The notes under the pieces were generated by a model that made no database searches, was not told the origin of the DNA, and saw only the letters and a program-made list of their open reading frames with translations. The position numbers were made by a program, and so were the translations under genes. A stretch of DNA of 64,000 nucleotides from Sporolactobacillus sp. CQH2019 (GTDB lineage: Bacteria > Bacillota > Bacilli > Bacillales > Sporolactobacillaceae): the NCBI RefSeq assembly GCF_028765345.1, contig NZ_JARAJZ010000004.1, positions 124,001-188,000 on the forward strand. Reading direction: 5' to 3'. The number at the start of each line of letters is the position of its first letter. Positions within the stretch are counted from its first letter, which is position 1. Shown here one piece after another: positions 45,230 to 54,974 of this stretch.

Positions 45230-46717
45230 TTATTCGGCATAGTGTTTCTGCGAGATATCGCACTTTTCAAGGGGAATCAATTTCGCCTTCATCTTCCATT
45301 TGGCAATCAGCCAGACGGCCAGAAAGACGGGAATGCCGACGTAGGAAGCAATCAGGTTGCCCCAGTCGATCCTTCCGCCCGAAAAGGCGTTCATGCTTTG
45401 ACCGATGACGACGATCATGCAGACGGCAAAGGCAAACAGGGGGCCGAATGGAAACCACTTCGCACGATAAGGCAGATTTTCAAGTTTTCCTCCCTGAGCG
45501 GAATAGGCCCGGCGAAAGCGCCAATGACTGACGGCAATGCCGAGCCAGGCAATGAATCCGCACATGCCCGAAGCACTGAGCAGCCAGTTATAGACGATAC
45601 CGTCGCCAAAACCCGATGCCAGAAAAGCGAGAAAGCCGAATGCCGCCGTTATGATCAGCGACCAGAGCGGAATACCGTTTTTCGTGACAAAGCCGAGAAG
45701 CCTGGGTGCCTTGCCCTTTCTTGCAAGCGCATAAAGAATCCGCGTCGAAGCATACAGCCCGGAGTTGCCGGCCGAAAGCACCGCAGTTAAAATCACGGCA
45801 TTCATGACAGAAGCCGCGACCGCAAGACCGGCCTTCTGAAACACCAGTGTAAACGGACTGACCATGATCGTGTCAGTAATCGACAAATTGTGATTGGTGT
45901 AAGGTATGATCATGCCGATGATAAAAATGGCCAGGATGTAGAACAGCAGGATCCGCCAAAATATTGTTTTCATGGCCTTCGGTACATTTTTCTCCGGATG
46001 CGTGCTTTCGCCGGCGCTGACGCCAAGCAGCTCCGTGCCCTGGAATGAATAGCCGGCCGCCAGAAAAACGCCGAACGTCGCCAGAAAGCCTCCGTGGAAG
46101 GGGGCGTCGCCGATCGTAAAATTTCGGAAACCGGGCACGCCGCCGCCGATAATCCCGACAATCATCAGAAGGCCGAGAGCGATAAAGATAATGACCGTCG
46201 CAATTTTAATAAAAGCAAACCAATATTCCGATTCGCCGTACCCTTTTACAGACAGGGCATTCAGTAAAAAAATAATCAGCAAAAACAGGCCGCTCCAGAG
46301 TATCGACGGGCTGTCCGGGAACCAGAATTTCATGATCAGCGTTGCCGCGGACAGTTCGCTGGCGATGGTGATGGCCCAGTTATACCAGTAGTTCCAGCCG
46401 AGCGCAAAGCCGAATGACGGGTCAACGAATCGCGCTGCATAGGTGCTGAACGAACCGCTCGTCGGCATAAAGGCGGCGAGTTCGCCGAGGCTTGTCATCA
46501 GAAAATAGACCATGATGCCGATGATGCCGTAAGCAAGCAGGGCCCCGCCCGGTCCCGCCTGATAGATCGAGTTCCCGCTTGCCAGAAACAGCCCCGTGCC
46601 AATCGCTCCGCCGAGCGCAATCATCGTCAGATGGCGTGATTTCAGACCGCGCTTTAATGTTCTGGGCTTTTTTGTCGCTTCTTCATACTGCATGCTTCTT
46701 CCAATCTTCTGCTGCAT
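45230..46717 (-). CDS. amino acid permease, lysine-specific (LysP-like)
   Basis: A 495-residue APC-family permease of twelve helices. Start region LKRGLKSRHLTMIALGGAIG, TGLFLASGNSIYQAGPGGAL, a consensus GYSFQGTELLGVSAGESTHP and ILYALARKGKAPRLLGFVTK are typical of LysP/RocE-type amino acid:H+ symporters. ATG 46717 follows GGGGAG at ten bases. A lysine riboswitch in the leader makes lysine the likely substrate. Confidence 0.9.
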   Translation of the reverse strand: MQQKIGRSMQYEEATKKPRTLKRGLKSRHLTMIALGGAIGTGLFLASGNSIYQAGPGGALLAYGIIGIMVYFLMTSLGELAAFMPTSGSFSTYAARFVDPSFGFALGWNYWYNWAITIASELSAATLIMKFWFPDSPSILWSGLFLLIIFLLNALSVKGYGESEYWFAFIKIATVIIFIALGLLMIVGIIGGGVPGFRNFTIGDAPFHGGFLATFGVFLAAGYSFQGTELLGVSAGESTHPEKNVPKAMKTIFWRILLFYILAIFIIGMIIPYTNHNLSITDTIMVSPFTLVFQKAGLAVAASVMNAVILTAVLSAGNSGLYASTRILYALARKGKAPRLLGFVTKNGIPLWSLIITAAFGFLAFLASGFGDGIVYNWLLSASGMCGFIAWLGIAVSHWRFRRAYSAQGGKLENLPYRAKWFPFGPLFAFAVCMIVVIGQSMNAFSGGRIDWGNLIASYVGIPVFLAVWLIAKWKMKAKLIPLEKCDISQKHYAE

Positions 46718-46836
46718 CTTTCTTTTTCTCCCCTTTTTCTGTTCGTTCTCTCGGGAGACAGATGAAGAAAATAAAAACCGCCGGAAGCGCATCGTGCTTA
46801 CGACGGACGAAATGTATCATACATGGGAGGATCGTT

Positions 46837-46870
46837 AAAAAAGCGGAACATACCGGCGGCGCCTGTCCGA
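46837..46870 (-). terminator. probable terminator of the lysine riboswitch platform
   Basis: On the minus strand GGACA pairs with TGTTCC with a bulge around a G+C-rich loop, followed by GCTTTTTT. It is about 180 bases after the aptamer. Confidence 0.45.
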
Positions 46871-47046
46871 CTCGCGTCATTCACGGACCCGCACGGATAC
46901 GGCTGCCGATCCCGGAAAGAATTTCTCACAACCTTACCGGTATCTATGCGATACTTTTTCAACTGACACTCAAAACGTGTGACTTTCCGAGCGGCGGCAT
47001 GTTTCCATACAGCCTTCTCTTACTCTCTCCATCCATGTCTTCCGTC

Positions 47047-47218
47047 GATAGCACATCACATGTGTTTTCATGTGACAGTCCCGCCCCTCTTCGGATGCGG
47101 GCCCAGCACGCCCGTTAAGGCAACGGGCGCACTTCGGCGATGTTTCCTTTCACGCACAGTCAAGCGGCTTCCTTATGCCTTCCATACGCTAGTCTTAAAC
47201 ACCGCAACCTCTACCTCC
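47047..47218 (-). promoter_or_regulatory. lysine riboswitch (L-box)
   Basis: The minus strand carries the conserved L-box core in order: GGTAGAGGTTGCGG, GGAAGGCATAAGGAAGCC, TGAAAGGAAACATCGCCGAAG, GCTGGGCCCGCATCCGAAGA (split over two segments) and GGGACTGTCACATG, closed by CTATC, which pairs with GGTAG. It lies upstream of the lysine permease gene; lysine should reduce its expression. Confidence 0.9.
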
Positions 47219-47259
47219 TCTGGTCCATGCGAGGAGATCGGCCTTAAATACCAACAGTC

Positions 47260-47288
47260 ATTGTACCCTTTATAGAACCCTTTTGCAA
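47260..47288 (-). promoter_or_regulatory. promoter of the lysine permease transcript
   Basis: On the minus strand TTGCAA (47288-47283), a 17-base spacer, and TACAAT (47265-47260), just after the recQ stop codon and before the L-box. Confidence 0.65.
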
Positions 47289-47304
47289 TCGTCAATTCTT
47301 GTCT

Positions 47305-49110
47305 TCATTCGTTCGGAGAAACGGATGCCTTCATGCTGCCCCGCTCCGCTTCATACTGTGCTATCGTTTTCATGAATACGCGTCCGTATTTTTCCAGTTT
47401 TTGCTGTCCGACCCCTTTTATCATCAGGAATTCCCGGTCTTCCGCAGGCAGCTTCGCGCTCATTTCGCGGAGCGATTGATCAGAAAAGATAATATAGGGC
47501 GGCACGTACTCTTTCTGTGCGAGCTGCTTCCGCACGTTTTTCAACCGTTCAAACAGTTCATTATGAACTTCAAGCTGCACGGCCCGCACCGCACCCTTTT
47601 TCAGCACGTGTGTCTCTCCTTTTAGCACCGGCAGCGACCGGGCAGTCAGTGCCAGAGTCGGATAGGCGCCGCCCTGCTGGGCCAAATACTGCTCGGCGGT
47701 CAGAAAATCGATAAATTCGCCGATTCGCCGCTGTGTCAAATCTTTCATAATACCGTAAGTCGGCAGGGTATTCAGTTTATATTGAATGATTTTCTGATCG
47801 GCCGCCCCGGCAAGCACCTTAGTCACCATCGTTTTCCCGTAACGCTCGCGCAGCCGTTTAACACAGGAAAGCACTTTCTGTGCCGCCGTCGTGACATCCG
47901 TTTTTTCGCGGGTATCGAGACAGTTGCCGCAGTGACGGCACGGCTCGGAATTCTGTTCTCCGAAATAGCGGAGAATATAAGCCTGCAGGCAGGACTCCGT
48001 GTGGCAGTATCCGACCATCTGTTCAAGCTTATGATATTCCTCATTTTTCAGCGCATCGTCCATTTCCGATTGTTCGATAAAAAATTTCTGAAGCCGGATA
48101 TCCTGCGGCGAAAAAAGCAGGATGCAGTCGCTTTTTTCACCGTCGCGCCCCGCTCTGCCCGCCTCCTGATAATAAGCCTCAATATTGCGGGGCATATTGT
48201 AATGAATCACATAGCGGACATTCGACTTGTTAATACCCATGCCGAAAGCGTTCGTCGCCACCAGCACCGATAAATCGTCATAGAGAAAATGCTCCTGGCC
48301 GGCCGCACGTTCTGCCTCGGAGAGACCCGCATGATATTTTCCGGCCGCGAATCCGTCTGTTGTCAGTCTGTCGCAGAGCCGATCCACTTCTTTGCGCGTC
48401 GCAGCATAAATAATGCCCGGCTGATCGCGATTCTTTTTTAGATAATCCCGCAAAAAAGCATCCGGATTCTGGCCGCGGATCACTTGAAAATTAAGGTTGT
48501 CGCGGGCAAATCCGGTGATGACGACGTGGGTCTGCGGAATATGGAGCAGCCGGCAGATATCGGCCGTAACACGCGGAGTGGCCGTTGCCGTCAGAGCGGC
48601 GACGGCAGGCTTGCGCGGGAAGCGGGCAATCATATCCGCAATCAGGCGGTAGCTCGGCCGAAAATCATGGCCCCACTGCGAGATACAATGGGCCTCGTCA
48701 ACGGCGACAAGCGAGACGTTCATCTTCTCAAGTGCCTGCTGGAAAGCCGGAACCTCCAGACGTTCCGGAGCCACATACACCAGCCTGTAACGGCCGGCGG
48801 CTGCCTGGTTCAGCCGCCTTTTGCCGTCGCCGAAAGAAAGCGAGCTGTTAATAAACGTCGCCGCAATCCCTGCATTCTCCAGAGCATCGACTTGATCCTT
48901 CATCAGCGAGATCAGCGGGGAAATCACCAGCGTCGTCCCCGGGAGAAGCAGGGACGGTATCTGATAACAGAGCGATTTCCCGCCTCCCGTCGGCATGATG
49001 CCGACCGTATCTTTGCCGGACAGCAGAGACGAAATAATCTCACCCTGGCCCTTGCGCAATTCATCATAACCGAAATATTGTTTCAATACTTTGTGGACAG
49101 CGTCCTGCAT
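47305..49110 (-). CDS. recQ: ATP-dependent DNA helicase RecQ
   Basis: 3'-5' DNA helicase of recombination and repair. The 601 residues show motif I TGGGKSLCYQIP, the DEAH-type box VAVDEAHCISQWGHDFR, TATATP, AFGMGINKSNVRYVIHYNMP, the arginine-finger region EAGRAGRDG, the zinc-binding RQC cysteines (CHTESCLQAYILRYFGE, CRHCGNCLD), a winged helix and a C-terminal HRDC domain (YIIFSDQSLREMSAKLP). ATG 49110 is chosen because AAAGGTGG lies before it; the GTG at 49122 is inside that site. Confidence 0.95.
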   Translation of the reverse strand: MQDAVHKVLKQYFGYDELRKGQGEIISSLLSGKDTVGIMPTGGGKSLCYQIPSLLLPGTTLVISPLISLMKDQVDALENAGIAATFINSSLSFGDGKRRLNQAAAGRYRLVYVAPERLEVPAFQQALEKMNVSLVAVDEAHCISQWGHDFRPSYRLIADMIARFPRKPAVAALTATATPRVTADICRLLHIPQTHVVITGFARDNLNFQVIRGQNPDAFLRDYLKKNRDQPGIIYAATRKEVDRLCDRLTTDGFAAGKYHAGLSEAERAAGQEHFLYDDLSVLVATNAFGMGINKSNVRYVIHYNMPRNIEAYYQEAGRAGRDGEKSDCILLFSPQDIRLQKFFIEQSEMDDALKNEEYHKLEQMVGYCHTESCLQAYILRYFGEQNSEPCRHCGNCLDTREKTDVTTAAQKVLSCVKRLRERYGKTMVTKVLAGAADQKIIQYKLNTLPTYGIMKDLTQRRIGEFIDFLTAEQYLAQQGGAYPTLALTARSLPVLKGETHVLKKGAVRAVQLEVHNELFERLKNVRKQLAQKEYVPPYIIFSDQSLREMSAKLPAEDREFLMIKGVGQQKLEKYGRVFMKTIAQYEAERGSMKASVSPNE

Positions 49111-49491
49111 CAATGAAACCACCTTTTTCCGGCCTTTGCATGCCGCGAAAATACTAGTTTCATTTTATCACAGGATCCGCCCAATCCGGCCAAGTTTCGT
49201 TTTTCTGCCTGAACGTAAAATGTCCGGCACCGGCCGATTTCAGGCGCCTCTTCTGGCCGTCGACGGGATGCAGCGGCCGCCGCTGCCATTCAGAATCGAC
49301 CGGCTTTGAGCGATTCTATCGATCTTTTCACGATCGGCCGCCGCGCCTGATCGTGAAAAGGCTCAACAAACCGGACCGTTGTTTCCCAAAAATCAGAAGC
49401 CCGGCGAAAGCGTCCGCTATCCGTCCGAACCATTCATATAATTTCTCATATGCTGAAGTAGATTGGTTTTATGAAGGGAGAATTGATAATT

Positions 49492-49956
49492 ATGGATCAG
49501 AAAGATCATCAGGATCCCCGATTGCCGATAAGACGAAATCTGATGGATGAGATCGATACCTTTTTTCAGCAGGATCCTTTTCGCGGTATTTTAAAATCGA
49601 TTGACGACTTTTTTGAAAAGCATTCGTTTTTCGCCGGATTCTCCGTCCGCCAGTACGAATCCGGGGATGAATGGATTGTCGAGGCCGAACTTCCCGGTGT
49701 GAAACAGGAAAACATTCATATTGAACTGTTGGGAGACCGGATCCGGATTGCGATAGAAAACGATGTCTCAATGGAAACGAAGAACGAAGAAAAAAGCATC
49801 CAGACACACGAAAGACGGTTTGAGCGGGCTGAACGTCTGATCGTCCTTCCGTATACCATTGACCGGTCGCGCACCCGTGCCTCATTTTCAAACGGAATAT
49901 TGAAAATTCACGGGCCGAAACATCCGAAAGCCATCGACACACTGGCGATCGAGTGA
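49492..49956 (+). CDS. Hsp20-family small heat shock protein
   Basis: A 154-residue alpha-crystallin-domain chaperone. The domain runs from about residue 50 (FSVRQYESGDEWIVEAELPG) through DRIRIAIENDV to SFSNGILKIHGPK, with the conserved A-x-x-x-NGIL motif. The N-terminal part is a variable helical region with SIDDFFEKHSFFAGF. ATG 49492 follows GGGAG. No CIRCE element was noticed upstream. Confidence 0.85.
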   Translation: MDQKDHQDPRLPIRRNLMDEIDTFFQQDPFRGILKSIDDFFEKHSFFAGFSVRQYESGDEWIVEAELPGVKQENIHIELLGDRIRIAIENDVSMETKNEEKSIQTHERRFERAERLIVLPYTIDRSRTRASFSNGILKIHGPKHPKAIDTLAIE

Positions 49957-50228
49957 GAAAAGAAGGGCGCCGCATCAGCCGATTTTTCGACGATGAGACG
50001 TCCCTTTTTATTCTTTCTATTGCCCACCCTTTGAACAATCAAAGATTGGAGTGCCTGCCTAATCCATGACAGCGTCAGGATAGCCTTTTCTTTTTTCCTC
50101 TTGCCATCAGGCCGGCAGACTGTGTCCCAAGGTATCGATAACAAACCGGCCCTTCAGGATGGGCGTTCCATCACTGTTGAAATGTCCGTTAAAATTTCTT
50201 TCTTCCGTTCCGATTATTTGCACTTACT

Positions 50229-50348
50229 AGGCCGTTATGGGTGATTTCCCATGTTGATATTTTGCTGTTTACCAACGATATGCCGGCAGTTACGGGTGAT
50301 GCTTTGCAACTTACCGGTGCTTTTCCAATGCCTGCGGACAATTTTCGG
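50229..50348 (+). repeat. diverged 21-bp units leading into tail G
   Basis: GAT cores recur at 21-base steps (GATATTTTGCTG, GATATGCCGGCA, GATGCTTTGCAA, then GCTTTTCC and AATTTTCGG), in the same phase as the units before tail A. Confidence 0.6.
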
Positions 50349-50470
50349 CATGATTCACATGAATAGACGGCAGACGGAAGAAAAGTGTCGGACATTTTCG
50401 GCATTTAACACCCGTCCGCGAATGATATCACCTGTCAGAGAAGTATTATCGCCGTTCACATCGCCTTTCA
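50349..50470 (+). repeat. conserved tail of interspersed repeat, copy G
   Basis: Begins CATGATTCACATGAATAG, then GACGGAAGAAAAGTGTCGG, TTTTCGGCATTTAACACCCG and TCCGCGAATGATATC. It lies between hsp20 and the aminotransferase gene. The minus-strand frame at 50355-50675 is not a gene. Confidence 0.65.
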
Positions 50471-50733
50471 GAAGACAATACCCGTTCTCCGGAAGAGCAC
50501 ACGATGGCACGCATCTGGAGGGATGTTCAGCCCGACAAAATGTCTCGCGCTGATTCAGCCGGTTCAGTTGAGCCGGCAAAACTGAGTACCCGGCAACACA
50601 GAAAAATGGTAAAGTCGCTTTGATCCTGGAATGCCTTATTTTTTCAGCGGTGTCATTTCCGGCGCTCTGCCTCATTTAATCAAAGCCCGACATAAACAGC
50701 GATGCGGGTACAGCCGGTTATTTCTTTTTCTCC

Positions 50734-51906
50734 CTATCGGCTTAATGATCCGTTCAGGCCGCCGACAAACCTTTCAAGCCGGTCGAGCCCTTCCTTGAGG
50801 ACTTCCGGTGAATAGGCGTAGGACAGGCGCAGATAGCCTTCGCCGTATGAAGAAAAGGCACTGCCGGGCACTGCCGCCAGCCGCTCCTTTTCAAGCAGAT
50901 GCAGCGCGAAGTCTTCAGACGTCATGCCGAATTTTTTAATCGACGGGAATACATAAAATGCACCCGACGGACGGACCGCCTCAATGCCCATCTTTTCAAG
51001 CCGGCCGAGCACGTAATCGAGCCGCTGCCTATAAGCCTTTCTCATCGGCGCCGCGTCGTCCTTCCCAGCAGTCAGCGCTTCGATCGCCGCATACTGGGTA
51101 ATGCTGGTGATGCAGGAAATTCCGTATTGATGGACCTTAATCAGCTGTTCGGCAATCGGCCGGTCGGCAAGCACATAGCCCATCCGCCAGCCCGTCATCG
51201 CGTGCGATTTCGACAGTCCGTTGATTACGAGAGCCGCCTTTTTCATTCCCGGAAAAGAAGCAATGGAAACGTGCTTCCGTCCGTACGTGAGTTCGCTGTA
51301 AATTTCATCGGAGACAACAAAAATGTCCCGATCCCGAAGCAGATCGGCAATGGCGGCCAGTTCATCGGCGGACAGCACGCAGCCTGTCGGATTGGAAGGA
51401 TACGGCAGAATAACCGCCTTCGTCCGTTCGTTCAACCGGCCGGCAATCTGATCCGCCGTCATCTTAAAGCCGGTTCCGGTCGTATCAATATAGACGGGAA
51501 CGCCGCCGGCGAGCCTGATCGGCGCCGCGTAACCAGGATAGGCCGGTCCGGGCAGAATGACTTCGTCCCCTTGCTCGAGAATGGTTCGGAAGGAGAGATC
51601 GAGCGCCTCACTGGCACCGACCGTAGTGATGATTTCCGTTTCCGGGTCGTAGTAAAGATTGTATTTTTCAGCGACATATCCGGAAACGGCCTGCCGCAGC
51701 CCGAGAAGTCCGGCATTCGCTGTATAGACCGTGTGATTATGATCAATCGCCGCCTTCCCGGCCTCTTTAATATGCTCCGGCGTCGGAAAATCAGGCTGAC
51801 CGATCGTCAGTGAAACCGCCCCCGGATAGTCTTTGACTTTATTAAAAAAACGACGGATGCCGCTGATCTGAATCGAGTGGACACGTCCGTTCACTCTGCT
51901 TTCCAT
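50734..51906 (-). CDS. patA: PatA-like class I/II aminotransferase
   Basis: A 390-residue fold-type I aminotransferase resembling Bacillus PatA (N-acetyl-LL-diaminopimelate aminotransferase) and aromatic aminotransferases: SLTIGQPDFPTPEHIKEA, YTANAGLLGLRQAV, the PYPSNPTGCVLS substrate loop, SDEIYSELTYG, and the PLP-lysine in INGLSKSHAMTGWRMGYVLA. ATG 51906 is chosen because AAGGG is spaced correctly from it and too close to ATG 51915. Specific substrate not certain. Confidence 0.85.
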   Translation of the reverse strand: MESRVNGRVHSIQISGIRRFFNKVKDYPGAVSLTIGQPDFPTPEHIKEAGKAAIDHNHTVYTANAGLLGLRQAVSGYVAEKYNLYYDPETEIITTVGASEALDLSFRTILEQGDEVILPGPAYPGYAAPIRLAGGVPVYIDTTGTGFKMTADQIAGRLNERTKAVILPYPSNPTGCVLSADELAAIADLLRDRDIFVVSDEIYSELTYGRKHVSIASFPGMKKAALVINGLSKSHAMTGWRMGYVLADRPIAEQLIKVHQYGISCITSITQYAAIEALTAGKDDAAPMRKAYRQRLDYVLGRLEKMGIEAVRPSGAFYVFPSIKKFGMTSEDFALHLLEKERLAAVPGSAFSSYGEGYLRLSYAYSPEVLKEGLDRLERFVGGLNGSLSR

Positions 51907-51994
51907 ATTTCTCATCCCTTCGGAGCGTCGATAGCCCTGCCGTTCACCGGCCAAAAGCCCTTTTATAGTTCCGGCTATTCACACATATTGATTT

Positions 51995-52122
51995 CAGGTC
52001 GTTGACTGTTGATTCTTTGCGTTTTGCTGTTGATTTTGCACACTCGCTTCCGAAATTCTGAAGTCTACCAATGATAAACGGCCATTTACCCGTGATATAC
52101 CGGCGTTGGCCGACGATTTTCG
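51995..52122 (+). repeat. diverged 21-bp units leading into tail H
   Basis: Six units of exactly 21 bases with cores TTGATTCT, TTGATTTT, CCGAAATT, ATGATAAA, GTGATATA and ACGATTTT, in the same phase as those before tail A. Confidence 0.65.
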
Positions 52123-52215
52123 GCACGATTCATATAAATATGCAGCAGGCGGAAGAAAAGCAGCCGGTACTTCCGGAATGACCACCCGTCTGCCCCTCAT
52201 ACGCCCTCCAGAGGA
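52123..52215 (+). repeat. conserved tail of interspersed repeat, copy H
   Basis: Begins GGCACGATTCATATAAATA, then GGCGGAAGAAAAGCAGCCGG, CTTCCGGAATGACCACCCG. It is the shortest and most diverged copy. Confidence 0.6.
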
Positions 52216-52343
52216 GAATTCCGCCACGGGCACCGGCAGACTGCCCTCTTTATTCCACTGTGTACCAATAGATGATAGCTTCTTTCACGCCACGGCCGCG
52301 GTACATGCCGAGGAGACCTCTATTTAGATTATTTCGCATGAAA

Positions 52344-52387
52344 TGAACAAAGCCTCTGCATGCCGCGCGCAAAGGCTTTGTTTTTCA
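52344..52387. terminator. terminator after ilvK
   Basis: AACAAAGCCT pairs with AGGCTTTGTT around a G+C-rich loop; the T-run is better on the plus strand but the hairpin also lies just beyond the ilvK stop codon on the minus strand. Confidence 0.7.
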
Positions 52388-52393
52388 GGCTCA

Positions 52394-53488
52394 TCAGTCA
52401 GTCATCGCTGCTTCTTCAACAGTGACTTCCCGTGTCCAGCCAAGCTCATCCTTCAGACGGCCCGACTGAATTCCGGTCAGCGTCTCGTAAAGCTTCTTGG
52501 CGATCGGGCCGATCTCACCCTTTCCAATCTTGATGAGACGATCCTCCCATTTCAGGAAGCCGACCGGAGAGATCACGGCTGCCGTTCCTGTCCCGAAGAC
52601 TTCTTCGAGCTTCTGCTTTTCCGCCTTTTTAAACAGCTTTTTAACCGAAATTCTCTTCTCTTTGACGGGAACATCCCAATACCGCAGCAGCCGAATGACT
52701 GAGTCGCGCGTCACACCCGGAAGGATACTCCCGTTCAGGGCAGGCGTCCAGACTTCGCCCTCAACTTTAAAGAAAATATTCATGCTGCCGACTTCCTCAA
52801 CATATTTGTGTTCCACGCCGTCAAGCCACAGTACCTGATCGAAGCCGAGCTCTCCGGCTTTCGACTGTGCCTTCAGGCTTGCCGCGTAGTTTCCGCTCGT
52901 TTTGGCAAACCCGACTCCGCCTCTCACCGCTCGTACATATTCATCTTCCACATAAATCCTGACAGGGCTAACCGCATCGCCGAAATAGGAAGCGACCGGC
53001 GACAGGATAACAAATAACTTATACGATTCGGCGGGATGAACGCCGAGAAACGGTTCGGTCCCGATGATAAACGGACGGATATAAAGGGACTGTCCGGGTT
53101 TTGAAGGAATCCAGTCCCTTTCGACGGCGACAAGTTTCATGATCGCCTCAATCACGAATGCCTCATCGATTGCCGGAATATTCAGGCGGGCGCACGATTG
53201 GTTCATCCGTTTCATATTCATTTCCGGCCGGAAAAGCAGAATGCGCCCGTCTTCGGCCCGATAGGCCTTCATCCCTTCGAAAACTTCCTGACCGTAATGA
53301 AAGATTGTTGCGGCGGGTTCAAGCGCAATCGGGCCATAAGGAACAATCCGGGCATCGTGCCATCCTTCGGCCGCAGTATAGTCCATCTCAAACATGTAAT
53401 CTGTAAAATGCTTTCCGAAACCGAGATTTTCCGGATCCGGCTTAACCTTCAGCCGATCCGCTTTCTGAAACGCAATCTGCTGCCCCAT
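52394..53488 (-). CDS. ilvK: branched-chain amino acid aminotransferase
   Basis: Class IV PLP enzyme that makes valine, leucine and isoleucine from their 2-oxo acids. The 364 residues have the large BCAT form: HFTDYMFEMDYTAAEGWHDA, FHYGQEVFEGMKAYRAEDG, RPEMNMKRMNQSCARL, YIRPFIIGTEPFLGVHPA, the PLP-lysine in GVGFAKTSGNYAASLKAQ, and the GSMNIFFK and FGTGTAAVISPVG motifs. AGGGAGG precedes ATG. It completes the branched-chain pathway 46 kb from ilvD; the family symbol could equally be ilvE. Confidence 0.93.
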   Translation of the reverse strand: MGQQIAFQKADRLKVKPDPENLGFGKHFTDYMFEMDYTAAEGWHDARIVPYGPIALEPAATIFHYGQEVFEGMKAYRAEDGRILLFRPEMNMKRMNQSCARLNIPAIDEAFVIEAIMKLVAVERDWIPSKPGQSLYIRPFIIGTEPFLGVHPAESYKLFVILSPVASYFGDAVSPVRIYVEDEYVRAVRGGVGFAKTSGNYAASLKAQSKAGELGFDQVLWLDGVEHKYVEEVGSMNIFFKVEGEVWTPALNGSILPGVTRDSVIRLLRYWDVPVKEKRISVKKLFKKAEKQKLEEVFGTGTAAVISPVGFLKWEDRLIKIGKGEIGPIAKKLYETLTGIQSGRLKDELGWTREVTVEEAAMTD

Positions 53489-53523
53489 GATTCTTTTTCC
53501 TCCCTGATAAATCTTTTTAGTTA

Positions 53524-53529
53524 ATTATA
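53524..53529 (-). promoter_or_regulatory. extended -10 promoter of ilvK
   Basis: TGATATAAT on the minus strand, about 35 bases before the start codon; the -35 region is poor. No T-box or leader peptide is visible here, unlike ilvD. Confidence 0.6.
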
Positions 53530-53876
53530 TCAATATGGAGGAAAAATCGCTATATCGCGTCGTGAGCTGCCGCTTTCCTCCGAGTGGTCGCCCAGACCCG
53601 GAAAAGGCCTGCTGCGCGGACCCGTCCCATGATCCGAAATACACAGGCGGGCGCTTCTTTCAGGCCCTGTCAAAAAGGTTTGTTTTTTCCAGATTCTGAA
53701 TAAATGATTCCGTCCACTGGGAGCAGGCTGCCGTTCTTCGTGCATGTACGTCGGACGGTATACATTTAAAATAAATTAATATGAGTCTCTCTTTAGCTTA
53801 TTGTCCTGCTGTGCCATTAAATGATGATCGGCTTTTCCTGAGGCCATCTTTTGAAAGACAGATGGCGTTTTCACAG
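53530..53876. other. intergenic region, no gene seen
   Basis: About 350 bases between the ilvK promoter and array I. Only short frames occur, and a hairpin near 53850-53870 (AGGCCATCTTTTG with GACAGATGGCG) is partial. Confidence 0.4.
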
Positions 53877-54515
53877 TCGATAAACTTCTGTCACGGCTGA
53901 TGATAGATCGGGGTACCTGCTGAAAATCGATTAAGCACCGTCGACGACCGAAAAACAGCTACTAACGGTCGATCATGGACTGAAATCCGATCCATACAAC
54001 CGGGCCGCTGGCCAGTATCGGTCCGAAAATCTTTGCCCTGAAGAATTTGCTAATCGACCTGAAGCAGCGGGCTATCGCTCTAAAATGATCTCGATTCGCC
54101 CTGTTCCGGCAAAGTATCGCCCCAGCAAGAGTTTATCACCCCGAAAAAAGAATGAATCGACCTGAAGCAGCGAGCTATCGCCCTAAAATGATCTCGATTC
54201 TCCCTGTTCCGGCAAAGTATCGCCCCGAAAAAAGAATGAATCGCCCTAAAGCAGCGAGCTATCGCTCTAAAATGATCTCGATTCGCCCTGTTCCGGCAAA
54301 GTATCACCCCGAAAAAAGAATGAATCGACCTAAAACAGCGAGCTATCGCCCTAAAATAATCTCGATTCGCCCTGTTCCGGCAAAGTATCGCCCCAGCAAG
54401 AGTTTATCACCCCGAAAAAAGAATGAATCGACCTGAAGCAGCGAGCTATCGCTCTAAAATGATCTCGATTCGCCCTGTTCCGGCAAAGTATCGCCCCGGC
54501 AAGAGTTTGACGACT
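53877..54515 (+). repeat. 21-bp tandem array I, the longest
   Basis: About thirty units of 21 bases. The first nine are diverged; from 54050 a four-unit (84-base) pattern repeats: ATCGACCTGAAGCAGCGAGC, ATCGCCCTAAAATGATCTCG, TTCGCCCTGTTCCGGCAAAG, ATCGCCCCGAAAAAAGAATG. It keeps the 21-base phase throughout. Frames on both strands result from the period and are not genes. Confidence 0.85.
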
Positions 54516-54625
54516 GAACTCCCTGCAACAATTGATTAAATCAATCAGGTACATTCCGATTATCCGCACTAATTGATTCCAGTCCGTTTATTGTTGATAC
54601 GCCGGCATTTTCCTGGCGGTCTTCG

Positions 54626-54842
54626 CCACGATTCACAGAAATTCGCGGCGGGCCGAAGAGAAAGATCGGGTGTTTCCGCCAGGTAACGCCTGTCCGTACC
54701 GGATATCTCTCTTTTTTCGAAGGAATAAACCGCCGTCCGCCTGAGCATTCAAAAGAATAGACTGGCGCCCATGCAAGCGATCGTCTTCTGGAAAAATCGA
54801 CGGCGTTTCCACGCCGCGGTCCGAAAGGATACATGAATGGAG
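54626..54842 (+). repeat. conserved tail of interspersed repeat, copy I
   Basis: Begins CCACGATTCACAGAAATTCG, continues GGGCCGAAGAGAAAGATCGG, TTTCCGCCAGGTAACGCCTG, AGCATTCAAAAGAATAGACT, GCAAGCGATCGTCTTCTGG and ends GGATACATGAATGGAGG. It is the best full-length copy to use as a query. Confidence 0.8.
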
Positions 54843-54974
54843 GGGACGCCCATTTAAATTAATTTTTTGTTCGGTCAGAGAAGGGGGAAAGAAGATTTTC
54901 CCGCTTTCGATCAGTTGCCTGTCCGGTTTGCCCGAATTTTCGGGCTTTATTTTAGAAAAAAAAGGATGTCTTTA

